Source of the DNA: Myxococcales bacterium
GTDB lineage: Bacteria > Myxococcota_A > Bradymonadia > UBA4248
Direction: 5' to 3'
Length of the DNA: 33,395 bases
NCBI GenBank assembly: GCA_004554395.1
Contig: SFMP01000145.1
Coordinates: 1-33,395 of the forward strand
Shown here: in pieces, positions 32,902-33,395 of the stretch
Layout of the letters: the number at the start of each line of letters is the position of its first letter
Numbering within the stretch: the stretch's first letter is position 1
Translations under genes and position numbers: made by a program
The notes under the pieces: model-generated
What the model saw: only the letters and a program-made list of their open reading frames with translations
What the model was told of the DNA's origin: nothing
Database searches by the model: none

Positions 32902-32936
32902 GTGCGTTTGATTTGAGCAACAAATCAAAATCGCAC
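32902..32936 (-). promoter_or_regulatory. Inverted repeat in the 5' leader
   Basis: GTGCG-TTTGATTTG (32902-32915) pairs with CAAATCAAA-AT-CGCAC (32921-32936) apart from two bulged bases, around a 5-nt loop. It lies right after the predicted transcription start of the 32868 gene, so it is either an operator or a stabilising hairpin at the mRNA end. Confidence 0.55.
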
Positions 32937-32939
32937 ACT

Positions 32940-32968
32940 AATTTATGCCTATTGGCATTTTTATGCAA
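32940..32968 (-). promoter_or_regulatory. Predicted promoter of the 31813-32868 gene
   Basis: On the minus strand TTGCAT (32968-32963) and TAAATT (32945-32940) are 17 bp apart, a good sigma-70-like match about 75 bp before the start codon. Confidence 0.6.
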
Positions 32969-33112
32969 GATTTTAGAACGACGCGCAATCATTATGTCGA
33001 TTTTTGCCCCATCTCGACGCGTTCCAAACCCACCTTTCGAGCCACGCTTCGCTCCGCATCGAATATTATTCGATTTGCCTCAAATTCTTCGAACATCATT
33101 CACCATTTAACG

Positions 33113-33178
33113 GCAAAGCGCGGCTCTACGTCACAGCAAAGCGAGGCTCTACGTCACGGCAAAGCGAGGCTCTACGAG
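33113..33178. repeat. 23-bp tandem repeat, about three copies
   Basis: GCAAAGCG begins at 33113, 33136 and 33159, followed each time by (A/C)GGCTCTACG. The unit is exactly 23 bp with very few changes. The region 32969-33112 shows nothing I can support. Confidence 0.8.
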
Positions 33179-33268
33179 CCCGATTTGCTGCCAATATCGC
33201 TAGTTCGATCTGCTCTATCGAAGCTATACACTCCAAAAATCGAAGAACTCAGCGAATTCAGTGCGGGT

Positions 33269-33395
33269 GCGCTGGCGTATGCGCGCAACGAACGTGAGCA
33301 CATAGCCAGCGCCAGAGCCCGTATGGAGCGATAGCGACATAGGGCGAACATGAGCCCGTATGGAGCGATAGCGACATAGGGCGAACATGAGCCCG
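33269..33395 (-). repeat. Palindrome family A, minus orientation, runs off the edge
   Basis: Complete copies at 33269-33312 (arms GCGCTGGC/GCCAGCGC), 33317-33345 and 33354-33382 (GCCC/GGGC), plus the first five bases of another at 33391. The last copies repeat with an exact 37-bp period. The unpaired base is a G on the plus strand, so the structured strand is minus. Confidence 0.85.

Noticed and set aside
33004..33334. Small plus-strand open frames near the right edge
   Set aside because: They run through the 23-bp tandem repeat and family A palindromes and have no ribosome site.

Overview
This window looks like chromosome from a Gram-negative bacterium, probably of the Myxococcota/Bradymonadales (old deltaproteobacterial) type. 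The evidence for Gram-negative is the apolipoprotein N-acyltransferase (Lnt) and several lipoprotein or signal-peptide proteins. The evidence for the lineage is softer: Cys-rich D-x-D-C lipoproteins, a long FHA-plus-membrane-anchor protein, a stress-type secreted protein with two late membrane helices, and a strong preference for TCG/GTC/GAC/ATC codons. No rRNA, tRNA, transposase, integrase or CRISPR array was seen.

Layout. 1-615: start of a Cys-rich repeat lipoprotein, minus strand, running off the left edge. 1025-4110: a two-gene catabolic pair on the minus strand, an SsnA-type amidohydrolase and a 500-residue fold-type-II PLP enzyme. 4363-7953: divergent housekeeping genes, ssb (minus) and def-lnt (plus, coupled by an ATGA overlap). 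8062-8775: a Cys-rich lipoprotein with its own terminator. 9301-11031: a two-GAF protein of unknown role behind a promoter with a dyad on its -35. 11328-15670: a Yip1-like membrane protein coupled by ATGA overlap to mfd. 15812-19433 (minus): a CBS/DRTGG-type family II pyrophosphatase and a secreted protein of unknown function. 20077-21207 (plus): an isolated, apparently tightly regulated gene for a protein with two peptidoglycan-binding-like repeats and a C39-like cysteine peptidase domain. 21400-27186 (minus): map, an Lhr-like helicase, an unrecognised 497-residue protein and a HAD phosphatase. 27688-30273 (plus): FHA-domain membrane protein and a small secreted protein. 30280-32868 (minus): tgt and a secreted/membrane protein. 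32869-33395: promoter, a dyad leader and repeats.

Most of the genes are housekeeping. Protein maturation is well represented: Def and Map act in succession on nascent N termini, and Lnt completes the lipoproteins, of which two are encoded here. Mfd, SSB and the Lhr-like helicase are DNA or nucleic-acid maintenance genes.

The unusual part is between the genes. Intergenic gaps are filled with short palindromes, often tandem. The best-defined family (11155-11256, 27302-27486, 33269-33395) has 11 complete copies with about 37-bp spacing, a constant unpaired C, and arms whose bases differ between copies but stay complementary. That is the signature of a structure under selection or of a mobile palindromic repeat. 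Other families have different arms but the same arm-short loop-arm design. The second highlight is the regulated island at 19870-21357: operator-like dyad, promoter, two-hairpin leader, cell-wall peptidase-like gene, and a branched palindrome at its 3' end.
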